Positions 1 to 8,169 of a stretch of 10,141 nt of DNA are shown piece by piece. Under the pieces are notes generated by a model, which was given only the letters and a program-made list of their open reading frames with translations, made no database searches and had not been told where the DNA came from. Location: positions 1 through 10,141 of the forward strand of contig CANGZG010000083.1 in assembly GCA_947458415.1 (NCBI GenBank), written 5' to 3'. This stretch comes from Comamonadaceae bacterium. GTDB lineage: Bacteria; Pseudomonadota; Gammaproteobacteria; Burkholderiales; Burkholderiaceae_C. The position numbers and the translations under genes were made by a program. Each line of letters begins with the position of its first letter. Within the stretch, counting starts at the first letter, position 1.

Positions 1-1
1 G

Positions 2-3000
2 GGAAAGAGTGTATTGCTGGACAACGGCCGCCGCGGCAAGGCCATGACCGGCGCCAACAAACGGGCGCTCAAGTCACTGGCCGACATGATCAAAGGCAAG
101 TCAGGCCGCTTCCGCCAAAACTTGTTGGGCAAGCGAGTCGACTACTCCGGCCGTTCTGTCATCACCGTGGGACCTACCCTCAAACTGCACCAGTGCGGTT
201 TGCCCAAATTGATGGCCTTGGAATTGTTCAAACCTTTCATCTTCAGCAAGCTGGAGTTGATGGGCATTGCCACCACCATCAAAGCGGCCAAGAAAGAAGT
301 TGAAGCCGGGACACCGGTGGTGTGGGACATTTTGGAAGAGGTCATCAAAGAGCACCCCGTGTTGCTCAACCGTGCACCCACGCTTCACCGACTGGGCATC
401 CAAGCCTTCGAACCGATCTTGATCGAAGGCAAGGCGATTCAATTGCACCCCTTGGTTTGCTCGGCCTTCAACGCTGACTTTGACGGCGACCAAATGGCGG
501 TGCACATTCCGTTGTCAGTGGAAGCCCAAATGGAAGCCCGCACATTGATGCTGGCCTCCAACAACGTGCTGTTCCCTGCCAACGGTGAACCGTCTATCGT
601 GCCTTCACAAGACGTGGTGCTGGGCTTGTACTACACGACCCGCGAACGCATCAACGGCAAAGGCGAAGGTTTGGTGTTCGCTGACATCGGCGAAGTGCAG
701 CGCGCTTTGGACGCGGGCGTGGTCGAGCTGACGGCCAAGATCACGGTGCGCATGACCGAATGGACCAAAGACAAAGTCACCGGCGAATTCTCCAGCAGCA
801 CATCTCTGGTGGAAACCACCGTGGGCCGTGCGCTGTTGTCTGAAATCTTGCCGCGCGGTTTGCCTTTCAGCCACTTGAACAAGGCGCTGAAGAAGAAAGA
901 AATTTCCAAACTCATCAACACCTCGTTCCGCAAATGCGGTTTGAAAGAAACCGTGGTGTTCGCTGACAAGCTGTTGCAAAACGGTTTCCGTTTGGCCACA
1001 CGCGCTGGTATCTCGATTTGCATCGATGACATGTTGGTGCCGTTTGAAAAGCACGCCATCATTGAAAGCGCAGAAAAAGAAGTCAAAGACATTGAGCAGC
1101 AATATGTGTCGGGTCTGGTGACCTCTGGCGAGCGCTACAACAAAGTGGTTGACATTTGGGGCAAGGCCGGTGACGCCGTGTCCAAAGTCATGATGGACCA
1201 ACTGCGCAAAGAAAAAACCGTGGACCGCCATGGCAATGAAGTTGAGCAGGAATCGTTCAACTCCATCTACATGATGGCTGACTCGGGTGCCCGTGGTTCT
1301 GCCGCGCAAATCCGTCAGCTCGCTGGCATGCGTGGCTTGATGGCCAAGCCGGATGGCTCGATCATCGAAACACCGATCACGGCCAATTTCCGCGAAGGCC
1401 TGAACGTGTTGCAGTACTTCATCTCTACCCACGGCGCACGAAAAGGCCTGGCCGACACGGCGCTCAAAACCGCCAACTCTGGCTACCTGACCCGCCGTTT
1501 GGTTGACGTGACCCAAGACTTGGTGGTGATCGAAGAAGACTGCGGCACCAGCAACGGTCAGTTGATGCGCGCCATTGTGGAAGGTGGTGAAGTCATCGAA
1601 TCTTTGCGTGACCGTGTGTTGGGTCGCACCGTTGCCGAAGATGTGGTGCACCCTGAAACACGCGAGGTCTTGGTGCCCGCTGGCGACATGTTGGACGAAG
1701 ACTTGATCGACGACATCGAACTCTTGGGTGTGGACGAAATCAAAGTGCGAACCGCACTCAATTGCGAAACACGTTTTGGTTTGTGCGCCAAGTGTTATGG
1801 CCGTGATTTGGGCCGTGGCGGCCTGGTCAACGTGGGTGAAGCTGTTGGCGTGATCGCGGCGCAATCCATCGGTGAACCCGGTACACAGCTGACCATGCGT
1901 ACTTTCCACATTGGTGGTGCGGCGTCACGTGCGGCCGTCGCCTCCAGCGTCGACGCCAAATCTAACGGTGTGATTGGCTTTAACGCCACCATGCGTTATG
2001 TCACCAACAGCAAAGGCGAATTGGTGGTCATTTCCCGCTCTGGCGAAATCGTCATCCATGACGAACAAGGCCGCGAGCGTGAACGCCACAAAGTGCCTTA
2101 TGGCGCCATTCTGGCCATCAAGCCAGACCAGGGCATCAAGGCCGGCACCATTTTGGCCAACTGGGATCCGCTGACACGCCCTGTGATCACCGAGTTCGCG
2201 GGTCAAGTTCGATTCGAAAACGTGGAAGAAGGCTTGACGGTTGCCAAGCAATTGGACGAAGTCACCGGTCTTTCCACTTTGGTGGTGATCGATCCCAAGC
2301 GTCGCGGTTCGACCAAAGTCGTGCGCCCGCAGGTCAAGTTGATCGATGCCTCCGGCAAGGAAGTGAAGATCCCCGGCACCGACCATTCGGTGACCATTGG
2401 CTTCCAAGTCGGCGCGCTGATTCAAGTGCGTGATGGACAAGACGTGGGCCCAGGCGAGGTGCTGGCGCGCATTCCTGTGGAAGGTCAGAAAACCCGCGAC
2501 ATCACCGGCGGTTTGCCGCGTGTGGCCGAGTTGTTCGAAGCCCGTTCACCGAAGGACAAAGGCATTCTGGCCGAGATGACCGGCACCGTGTCTTTCGGCA
2601 AGGAAACCAAAGGCAAGATCCGTTTGCAGATCACCGACCCGGAAGGCAAGGTCTGGGAAGAACTGATCCCCAAAGAGAAAAACATCGTGGTGCACGAAGG
2701 CCAGGTGGTCAACAAAGGCGAAAGCATTGTCGACGGACCGGCTGACCCGCAAGACATTTTGCGTTTGCTGGGCATCGAAGAGTTGGCGCGTTACATCGTG
2801 GACGAAGTGCAAGACGTTTACCGCTTGCAAGGTGTGAAGATCAACGACAAGCACATTGAAGTGATTGTTCGCCAGATGTTGCGCCGTGTGGTGGTCGATA
2901 ACGTGGGCGACACCAACTACATCAGCGGTGAACAAATCGAACGTTCAGAAATGCTCAACACCAACGAAGCCTTGTTGGCTGACGGCAAGTTGCCTGCGAC

Positions 3001-3322
3001 CTACACCAACTTGTTGTTGGGCATCACCAAAGCGTCCTTGTCCACCGACAGTTTCATCAGTGCCGCATCCTTCCAGGAAACCACGCGCGTGTTGACCGAA
3101 GCCGCCATCATGGGCAAACGCGACGAATTGCGTGGCTTGAAAGAGAACGTCATCGTTGGCCGACTCATCCCTGCCGGTTCTGGCATGGCCTACCACAAGG
3201 CCCGCAAAGCCAAGGACTTGATGGACGAGGCCGAGCGCCGTGCCATCGCCGAGAACGAAGCCGAAGAGCTCGCCTTGGCGCAACAGCAAGAAGGCAGTAA
3301 CGAAGAGACACCAGCAGACTGA
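2..3322 (+). CDS. rpoC: DNA-directed RNA polymerase beta' subunit, 5'-truncated by window edge
   Basis: This is the catalytic largest subunit of RNA polymerase. About the first 305 residues (N-terminal zinc finger and start of the clamp) lie outside the window; the rest is intact to the TGA stop. Numbering residues from the TTG at base 14, the Mg-binding motif NADFDGD is at 153-159 (bases 470-490). The bridge helix begins near SIYMMADSGARG (417 onward), and the trigger-loop start MRTFHIGG is at 628-635. The second zinc site has all four cysteines, C510, C584, C591 and C594, matching the spacing of E. coli C814/C888/C895/C898. The distance from the trigger loop to DITGGLPRVAELFEAR (829 onward) shows that the proteobacterial insertion inside the trigger loop is present. 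The C-terminal tail, rich in Ala and Glu, diverges from E. coli, as is normal. rpoB is expected just upstream. Product identity is certain. Confidence 0.99.
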   Translation, partial: GKSVLLDNGRRGKAMTGANKRALKSLADMIKGKSGRFRQNLLGKRVDYSGRSVITVGPTLKLHQCGLPKLMALELFKPFIFSKLELMGIATTIKAAKKEVEAGTPVVWDILEEVIKEHPVLLNRAPTLHRLGIQAFEPILIEGKAIQLHPLVCSAFNADFDGDQMAVHIPLSVEAQMEARTLMLASNNVLFPANGEPSIVPSQDVVLGLYYTTRERINGKGEGLVFADIGEVQRALDAGVVELTAKITVRMTEWTKDKVTGEFSSSTSLVETTVGRALLSEILPRGLPFSHLNKALKKKEISKLINTSFRKCGLKETVVFADKLLQNGFRLATRAGISICIDDMLVPFEKHAIIESAEKEVKDIEQQYVSGLVTSGERYNKVVDIWGKAGDAVSKVMMDQLRKEKTVDRHGNEVEQESFNSIYMMADSGARGSAAQIRQLAGMRGLMAKPDGSIIETPITANFREGLNVLQYFISTHGARKGLADTALKTANSGYLTRRLVDVTQDLVVIEEDCGTSNGQLMRAIVEGGEVIESLRDRVLGRTVAEDVVHPETREVLVPAGDMLDEDLIDDIELLGVDEIKVRTALNCETRFGLCAKCYGRDLGRGGLVNVGEAVGVIAAQSIGEPGTQLTMRTFHIGGAASRAAVASSVDAKSNGVIGFNATMRYVTNSKGELVVISRSGEIVIHDEQGRERERHKVPYGAILAIKPDQGIKAGTILANWDPLTRPVITEFAGQVRFENVEEGLTVAKQLDEVTGLSTLVVIDPKRRGSTKVVRPQVKLIDASGKEVKIPGTDHSVTIGFQVGALIQVRDGQDVGPGEVLARIPVEGQKTRDITGGLPRVAELFEARSPKDKGILAEMTGTVSFGKETKGKIRLQITDPEGKVWEELIPKEKNIVVHEGQVVNKGESIVDGPADPQDILRLLGIEELARYIVDEVQDVYRLQGVKINDKHIEVIVRQMLRRVVVDNVGDTNYISGEQIERSEMLNTNEALLADGKLPATYTNLLLGITKASLSTDSFISAASFQETTRVLTEAAIMGKRDELRGLKENVIVGRLIPAGSGMAYHKARKAKDLMDEAERRAIAENEAEELALAQQQEGSNEETPAD

Positions 3323-3356
3323 GTAACCGGGCCCCCATACTTGGGGGCCCAGTTAC
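3323..3356 (+). terminator. GC-rich hairpin after rpoC, possible terminator without a U tract
   Basis: Directly after the rpoC stop lies an inverted repeat. An inner stem pairs GGGCCCCC (3329-3336) with GGGGGCCC (3343-3350) over a 6-base loop. After one C/A mismatch, an outer 5-bp stem pairs GTAAC (3323-3327) with GTTAC (3352-3356). The stem is very stable and sits where the end of the rpoBC transcript is expected. However, the bases that follow (GCTGGTCGAGCC) contain no run of T, so it is not a canonical intrinsic terminator. It may pause polymerase, protect the rpoC mRNA 3' end, or reduce read-through into the next genes. Confidence 0.6.
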
Positions 3357-3389
3357 GCTGGTCGAGCCTGCTGGGCATCGCTGTTCATC

Positions 3390-3944
3390 ATGTTGCTGTC
3401 GCGCTGGTTCTGGATAGCTTTTGCTTTACTGGTGTTTTGGGCACTGGGGGCCTACAACAGGCTGGTGAGATTGCGTGCGCAGATCAAACAACAATTTGGT
3501 CCATTGCAAGCGGTGTTGCTTGAATACCAAGAGGTGGTGCAACAGGCAGTGACGGCGGCGGCCAACGCGCCGCAGTTATGGGACAACCCCGGCAATTCCG
3601 ATTTGGGTCACAGCCACTGGACCCGTTTGCAAGTGGCCTCTGGCCTGTCCACCGTGGCACTGGCACGCATGCAGTCGCACACGCTCGATGAAGACAGTGC
3701 ACAAGCCTTGCACGATGCCGCGGCTGAACTCCAAGACGCTTGGGCGGCTTTGATTCACCCTGACGTTTATTACATCAATGTCCCACACCATTTGAAACAG
3801 CGTTGGTTGGAACTTGACCTGCTGGTGCAGCCAGAGTTGGGGCGTTTCAACGCTGCCATCGCCGAGTACAACGAGGCGATTGCCCAATACCCAGCCGCGT
3901 TGCTGGCCAAATTGTTTCAATTCCAACCGGCCACCCCGTTGTGA
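3390..3944 (+). CDS. Small membrane-anchored LemA-like protein
   Basis: This 184-residue protein has an N-terminal hydrophobic segment (about residues 5-21), followed by a mostly helical, presumably soluble body. Two stretches resemble the LemA family. YNRLVRLRAQI right after the membrane segment matches the LemA pattern YNxLVxLRxxV. Near the C-terminus, YNEAIAQYPAALLAKLFQF (from about residue 160) matches the LemA ending YNxxIxxFPxxxxAxxFxF. The middle part is not obviously LemA, so this is a divergent member or relative. LemA proteins are membrane-anchored helical bundles of unclear biochemical role, and no activity can be assigned. ATG 3390 is the only reasonable start: no in-frame ATG or GTG lies between it and the rpoC hairpin. 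No good Shine-Dalgarno sequence is visible. The stop overlaps the proposed rsmB GTG start by 4 bases (GTGA), suggesting coupled translation. Confidence 0.65.
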   Translation: MLLSRWFWIAFALLVFWALGAYNRLVRLRAQIKQQFGPLQAVLLEYQEVVQQAVTAAANAPQLWDNPGNSDLGHSHWTRLQVASGLSTVALARMQSHTLDEDSAQALHDAAAELQDAWAALIHPDVYYINVPHHLKQRWLELDLLVQPELGRFNAAIAEYNEAIAQYPAALLAKLFQFQPATPL

Positions 3945-5287
3945 CGAAGGCGGCTGCGCCTGAGGTCGGTGCTGGCATGGCGCCACCTTTGTGGCAGCAA
4001 TTGCAAGCCTGTGCCAAAGCCTTGCGGGCTGTGCGTCAAGGCCGTAACCATGTGCAGGCCTTGGCCGGCGTTCCGCTTGCGGTCAGACCCGCCACGCAAG
4101 CCTTGTTGTTCACGGTGTTACGCCAATGGGGCCGCACGCAGGCCATCCAACAAGCTTTGGTGCAACGCGCACCGCCTGCGCCAGTCGAGGATTTGCTGTG
4201 CGTGGGCTTGGCGTTGGCATTGCCCACAGAGCAGGCCATGTACCCGATGCACACGCTGGTGAACCAATTGGTCGAAGCCGCCAAACGCCATCCCGCCACC
4301 CGCGCACAAGCGGCGTTCATCAATGCCTGTGTGCGCCGGTTTGACAGAGAGCGAACCACTTGGCTTGACAAAACGGGCACGCAAACCTCGGCGCGTTGGA
4401 ACCATCCCGAGTGGTGGGTCAAAGCCATTCAACAAGACCACCCTGTGCATTGGCAAGCGGTGCTCAATGCCAGTCAACAAGCCGCACCCATGGCCGTGCG
4501 CGTCAATCGGCGACAGCAGACGGTGGCCGCGCTGCAAGCCATCTGGCAAGCGCAAGGCATAGAAACTGACCGGTGCGGCGACAGTGGGTTGGTGCTGCGA
4601 CAGGCGCGGCCGGTGCAAGCGCTTGAAGGTTTCAGCCAAGGCTGGTTTTCGGTGCAAGACCCGGGCGCGCAACTCGCCGCGCCTTTGTTGTTGGCCGACG
4701 GGTTCCTGAAAGGCGGGCAACGATGCAGAGTGCTGGACGCCTGTGCCGCGCCGGGTGGCAAGACCGCGCATTTGTTGGAAATGGCTGACCTTGACCTGGT
4801 GGCCATCGATGTCGATGAAGCCCGCTGCCAACGTGTGCGCGAGAATTTGCAACGTTTGCGGTTGCAAGCCGATGTGCGTTGTGCCGATGCCGCACGCCCC
4901 GCCGATTGGTGGGACGGCCAAGCGTGGGACGCGATCTTGCTGGACGCCCCTTGCACTGCGTCGGGCATTGTGCGCAGACACCCCGACATACCGTGGTTGC
5001 GTCGTCCAAGCGACATGGCTGGCTTGGCCGACACCCAGCGGCAACTGCTCAACGCGCTGTGGCCCACCCTGCGGTCCGGCGGTCGCTTGTTATATTGCAC
5101 CTGTTCTGTGTTTCGCGCTGAAGGCGAGGATCAGGTACAAGCGTTTCTTGGAAACAACAGTGATGCTGTCTTCATGCCATCGCCAGGCCATTTATTGCCC
5201 GGTCTGGCGGCCAACGGCAGTGCTGTCTCTGACAATCTGTCCAAGGAGCACGACGGATTCTTTTATGCTTTGCTGGAAAAAAAATAA
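3941..5287 (+). CDS. rsmB: 16S rRNA (cytosine(967)-C(5))-methyltransferase RsmB
   Basis: RsmB (Sun/Fmu) uses S-adenosylmethionine to methylate C5 of cytosine 967 in 16S rRNA, in the cytoplasm. The 448-residue product has an N-terminal NusB-like RNA-binding region (about residues 15-150) and a C-terminal Rossmann-type methyltransferase domain (about 235-448). Visible motifs are VQDPGAQLAAPLLL; the SAM-binding VLDACAAPGGKT (264-275); motif IV DAPCTASGIVRRHPDIPW with Cys338; and motif VI YCTCS with Cys388. The two cysteines are 50 residues apart, as in E. coli RsmB (C325 and C375), where one is the nucleophile and the other helps release the product. The start is uncertain: GTG 3941 overlaps the upstream stop, whereas ATG 3977 (residue 13) has a GAGG 11 bases before it and begins just ahead of the conserved PLWQQLQA. 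The gene ends in an A8 run one base before the next gene's ATG. Confidence 0.96.
   Translation: MTKAAAPEVGAGMAPPLWQQLQACAKALRAVRQGRNHVQALAGVPLAVRPATQALLFTVLRQWGRTQAIQQALVQRAPPAPVEDLLCVGLALALPTEQAMYPMHTLVNQLVEAAKRHPATRAQAAFINACVRRFDRERTTWLDKTGTQTSARWNHPEWWVKAIQQDHPVHWQAVLNASQQAAPMAVRVNRRQQTVAALQAIWQAQGIETDRCGDSGLVLRQARPVQALEGFSQGWFSVQDPGAQLAAPLLLADGFLKGGQRCRVLDACAAPGGKTAHLLEMADLDLVAIDVDEARCQRVRENLQRLRLQADVRCADAARPADWWDGQAWDAILLDAPCTASGIVRRHPDIPWLRRPSDMAGLADTQRQLLNALWPTLRSGGRLLYCTCSVFRAEGEDQVQAFLGNNSDAVFMPSPGHLLPGLAANGSAVSDNLSKEHDGFFYALLEKK
3962..3979 (+). promoter_or_regulatory. Candidate ribosome binding site and alternative rsmB start
   Basis: GAGG at 3962-3965 lies 11 bases before the in-frame ATG at 3977. 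The GTG at 3941 has no purine-rich sequence upstream and would depend on coupling to the preceding gene through the GTGA overlap. The ATG would remove 12 poorly conserved residues only. The spacing is slightly long, so either start, or both, may be used. Confidence 0.3.
5277..5284 (+). other. A8 homopolymer at the end of rsmB
   Basis: Eight A residues form the last sense codons of rsmB (GAA AAA AAA TAA) immediately before its stop and five bases before the DUF4390 ATG. The DUF4390 frame has no stop anywhere between base 4743 and its ATG, so a +1 (or -2) slip on this run would join RsmB in frame to the DUF4390 protein. The run may also simply be an A-rich translation-initiation region for the downstream gene. 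Confidence 0.6.
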
Positions 5288-5288
5288 C

Positions 5289-5903
5289 ATGCTTGAAACA
5301 GTCGGCCTCAAACAGCGATCGTTGCTTTTGTCGATCGTGTGGTGTGTGCTGGGCATGTTTCTACAACCAGCGTTTGCGCAATCGGCAGTGCAATTGACCG
5401 ACCCGGTGCTTGAGCGCGGTGACGACGGCGTGTACTTGACCGCTACCTTGGATTTCAACCTGTCCCCGGGGCTCGAAGACGCGCTTTCGCGTGGCATGCC
5501 ATTGAGCTTTGTGTTGCAGGCCGAAGTCATGCGTGAGCGCTGGTATTGGTATGACAAAAAGGTGGCCTTGGTTGAGCGCTATTTCCGACTGACTTACCAA
5601 CCCTTGTCGAGGCGCTGGCGTTTGCATGTGTCTGCGACGCCGGTTCAAAGCACGGGCTTGGGCGTGACACTGGGCAACAGTTACGACAGTTTGGCCGATG
5701 CGATGTGGGCGTTGCAAAAAATCAACCGCTGGAAAGTCGCTGAGACCCAAGTGCTGCAAAAAGATGTCAAGCAGCGTTTAGACCTTCGCTTTCGTTTGGA
5801 CCTGAGCCAACTGCCTCAGGCATTGCAGTTTGGCAACCAAGCCAGCAGCGACTGGAACGTCAACTTCGACCAAAGTTTCCGGCTCGAAGAACTGACCAAA
5901 TGA
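5289..5903 (+). CDS. DUF4390 family exported protein of unknown function
   Basis: This is a 204-residue protein with a clear signal peptide: basic KQR near residues 8-10, hydrophobic core about 11-25, and a probable signal peptidase I site after AFA at residue 30. The mature part is thus expected in the periplasm. It begins QSAVQLTDPVLERGDDGVYL and contains RERWYWYDKKVA, LTYQPLSRRWRLHVS and a Leu/Trp-rich section (DAMWALQKINRWKV). These, and the location between rsmB and an NtrY-like kinase, fit the DUF4390 family of Burkholderiales. The family's biochemical role is unknown. ATG 5289 is chosen because it starts the signal peptide one base after the rsmB stop; the same frame stays open far upstream inside rsmB but that part is not protein-like. 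The TGA overlaps the kinase ATG (ATGA, 5900-5903). A link with the kinase, such as supplying or modulating its periplasmic signal, is inference from position and export. Confidence 0.85.
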   Translation: MLETVGLKQRSLLLSIVWCVLGMFLQPAFAQSAVQLTDPVLERGDDGVYLTATLDFNLSPGLEDALSRGMPLSFVLQAEVMRERWYWYDKKVALVERYFRLTYQPLSRRWRLHVSATPVQSTGLGVTLGNSYDSLADAMWALQKINRWKVAETQVLQKDVKQRLDLRFRLDLSQLPQALQFGNQASSDWNVNFDQSFRLEELTK

Positions 5904-8155
5904 CGGCATCCACCGCTTGGAGCGATCTGCGTCACCGCAGCTGGTTGCTGGTGGTGATCATGTCGATCCTGGTCTCGGTGTCAATGATTCTGTTGTTTTT
6001 ATTGACGCAAGCCACCCAGCGCTGGGACGTGTACGAAGAAAACTACGGGCTGCTGTTTGGATTGAATACCGTGCTGGCGGTGTTCTTGTTGTTGGTGATC
6101 AGTTGGATCGGTTGGCGGTTGGTGGTGCGCTTGCGCCAGAAAAAATTTGGCAGCCGGTTGCTGATCAGGCTGGCCGCGATTTTTGCGTTGGTGGGTATCT
6201 TGCCGGGCATCTTGATCTACGCCGTTTCTTACCAATTTGTGACCCGCTCGATCGAGGTCTGGTTTGACAACAAGGTGGAAGTGGCGCTGGACGCGGGCTT
6301 GAATTTGAGCCGGTCCACGCTGGAGAGCTTGGCCAGCGAATTGGTCACCGGTGTGCGCAATGCCGGCAACAACATGACGCCGGGTTCGCGCAACCAATGG
6401 TCGGCCACGTTGGAAAAAGCGCGGGATCAATTGAGCGCTTCCGAGGTCAGCCTGTGGCAGGGCAATGTGCAGTTGGTGGCCAGTGTCAGTGAATCGGGAT
6501 TTTCTTTGCAACCCGAGCGGCCTGGGGCGTCTGAATGGCGACAAGTGCGCACCACTGGCGTCACTTGGCGCAGCGATGGCTTGGAAGAAGCGGGCAACGC
6601 AGACGCTTACGCGCGCCTCAAAGTGTTGTATCGATTGCCTGACAGCGGGTTTCAGTTAGACCGGCAAACCTATGTGTTGCAGGTGGTCAAAAAATTGCCG
6701 CCAGTGCTGGTGAACAATGCCCGCGCAGTGCTTGAAGCCAACCGCGAATACCAAGAACGCGCGTTGGCACGAAGTGGTTTGCAGCGCATGTACATCGGCA
6801 CCTTGACCTTGAGTTTGTTTTTGTCGGTGTTTGGGGCGGTGCTGTTGGCGGTGTTGTTGGGTAACCAATTGGCCAGACCGCTGTTGTTGTTGGCCGAAGG
6901 TGTGCGTGATGTGGCTGCTGGCGACTTGCGGCCCAAACCCTTTTTGCAAGGCAAGGACGAGCTCGATGGCTTGACCCGTTCGTTTGCGGAAATGACGCAA
7001 CAATTGTTTGAAGCCAGGCAGTCGGTCGAGCAAAGCATGGCGCAACTCGACTTGGCGCGCAGCCATTTGCAAACCATGCTGGACAACCTGACGGCCGGTG
7101 TCGTGCTGCTAGACCGTGAGGGGGTGATTTTGTCGATCAACCCCGGCGCCACCCGCATATTGAAACTGCCGCTGTCGGTGCATGTCGGTCAACGCTTGGA
7201 AGAGGTGGACGGTTTGGAAGGCTTTGCCGCGCAAGTGATGGACCGGTTTGAGGAAATCACCGCCGAGCAGCCCGCACGCATCGACCACTGGGAACAGTCC
7301 TACGAATTGGATACCGCGCCCTATGCCACGGCGCGCGATTTTTCAGCGCAGGCCGCCAGGCAAATCACGCTGGTGGCGCGTGGGGCATTGTTGCCGCAGG
7401 GCGATTGGTTGCTGGTGTTCGATGACATTTCTGAGATTGTGTCAGCGCAACGTTCGCAAGCATGGACCGAGGTCGCGCGTCGCTTGGCCCACGAGATCAA
7501 AAACCCATTGACGCCCATTCAACTCTCGGCTGAACGTTTGGCAATGAAACTCGACGGCAAATTGCCCGCGGTCGAACAAGCGCTGCTGACCAAGTCGGTG
7601 AAAACCATCGTCGAGCAGGTGGATGCCTTGCAGCGCTTGGTCAATGAATTCCGTGACTTTGGTCGCTTGCCTGCCGCACGGCTACAGCCTTTGGACTTGA
7701 ACCACTTGCTTGGTGAAATGATGCCCTTGTATGACAACGACAATGCCCGTGTCCCGGTGCATTGGCAGCTTGAAGCACATTTGCCCTCGGTGATGGGTGA
7801 TGCCGCGCAATTGCGACAAGTGGTGCACAACCTGATTCAAAATGCGCAAGATGCCAGTTTGGCCATCCCGCACGCACAGGTGAATGTGATGACCGAGTGG
7901 CGCCCGCAATCCCAACGGGTCAGGTTGACAGTGCAAGACAACGGCACCGGCTTCAGCGATGCCGTGTTACAGCGGGCATTCGAGCCGTATGTCACCACCA
8001 AAGCCAGTGGCACCGGGTTGGGCTTGGCGGTGGTCAAGAAAATTGCGGATGAACACAATGCACGCATCGAGTTGAAAAACCGGACCCAAGACGATGAGGT
8101 GTGCGGCGCGCAAGTGTCGTTATCATTTCGCCTTGTAGACTCTCACGACAACTGA
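5900..8155 (+). CDS. ntrY: NtrY-type membrane sensor histidine kinase (HAMP-PAS-HisKA-HATPase)
   Basis: This 751-residue sensor kinase autophosphorylates on a histidine and passes the phosphate to a partner regulator, almost certainly the next gene. Predicted membrane segments are about 15-36, 50-72, 89-110 and 298-320. The roughly 185-residue stretch between the third and fourth (about 112-297) is likely the periplasmic sensor region. Then come a HAMP domain (about 320-372), a PAS domain (about 390-510), the H-box RRLAHEIKNPLTPIQLSAER with phospho-accepting His531, the N-box VVHNLIQNAQDA with Asn648, the G1 box DNGTGF (680-685) and the G2 box TGLGLAVV (from 705). This order and the HEIKNPLTPIQLSAERL box are typical of NtrY, the sensor of the NtrYX system linked in other proteobacteria to nitrogen, redox and envelope control. 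The actual signal cannot be read from sequence. The ATG overlaps the DUF4390 stop (ATGA). All catalytic boxes are intact. Confidence 0.93.
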   Translation: MTASTAWSDLRHRSWLLVVIMSILVSVSMILLFLLTQATQRWDVYEENYGLLFGLNTVLAVFLLLVISWIGWRLVVRLRQKKFGSRLLIRLAAIFALVGILPGILIYAVSYQFVTRSIEVWFDNKVEVALDAGLNLSRSTLESLASELVTGVRNAGNNMTPGSRNQWSATLEKARDQLSASEVSLWQGNVQLVASVSESGFSLQPERPGASEWRQVRTTGVTWRSDGLEEAGNADAYARLKVLYRLPDSGFQLDRQTYVLQVVKKLPPVLVNNARAVLEANREYQERALARSGLQRMYIGTLTLSLFLSVFGAVLLAVLLGNQLARPLLLLAEGVRDVAAGDLRPKPFLQGKDELDGLTRSFAEMTQQLFEARQSVEQSMAQLDLARSHLQTMLDNLTAGVVLLDREGVILSINPGATRILKLPLSVHVGQRLEEVDGLEGFAAQVMDRFEEITAEQPARIDHWEQSYELDTAPYATARDFSAQAARQITLVARGALLPQGDWLLVFDDISEIVSAQRSQAWTEVARRLAHEIKNPLTPIQLSAERLAMKLDGKLPAVEQALLTKSVKTIVEQVDALQRLVNEFRDFGRLPAARLQPLDLNHLLGEMMPLYDNDNARVPVHWQLEAHLPSVMGDAAQLRQVVHNLIQNAQDASLAIPHAQVNVMTEWRPQSQRVRLTVQDNGTGFSDAVLQRAFEPYVTTKASGTGLGLAVVKKIADEHNARIELKNRTQDDEVCGAQVSLSFRLVDSHDN

Positions 8156-8169
8156 ACTGACACACGCGC

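Noticed and set aside
605..1909. Long open frame of 434 codons on the minus strand inside rpoC
   Set aside because: It lies fully antisense to strongly conserved rpoC, its translation is rich in His, Phe and Gln as expected from mirrored codon bias, and it shows no family motif.
4118..5044. Open frame of 308 codons on the minus strand inside rsmB
   Set aside because: It is antisense to the conserved methyltransferase domain, has no recognisable motif, and its composition is that of a codon-bias shadow.
4743..5288. Upstream extension of the DUF4390 frame into rsmB
   Set aside because: The translation before ATG 5289 is rich in Cys, Arg and Pro and not protein-like, while ATG 5289 begins a clean signal peptide directly after the rsmB stop.
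8156..8169. A possible promoter or Shine-Dalgarno between the kinase and regulator genes
   Set aside because: The 14 bases contain no purine-rich motif and no -10 or -35 pair that I could support; co-transcription with the kinase is simpler.
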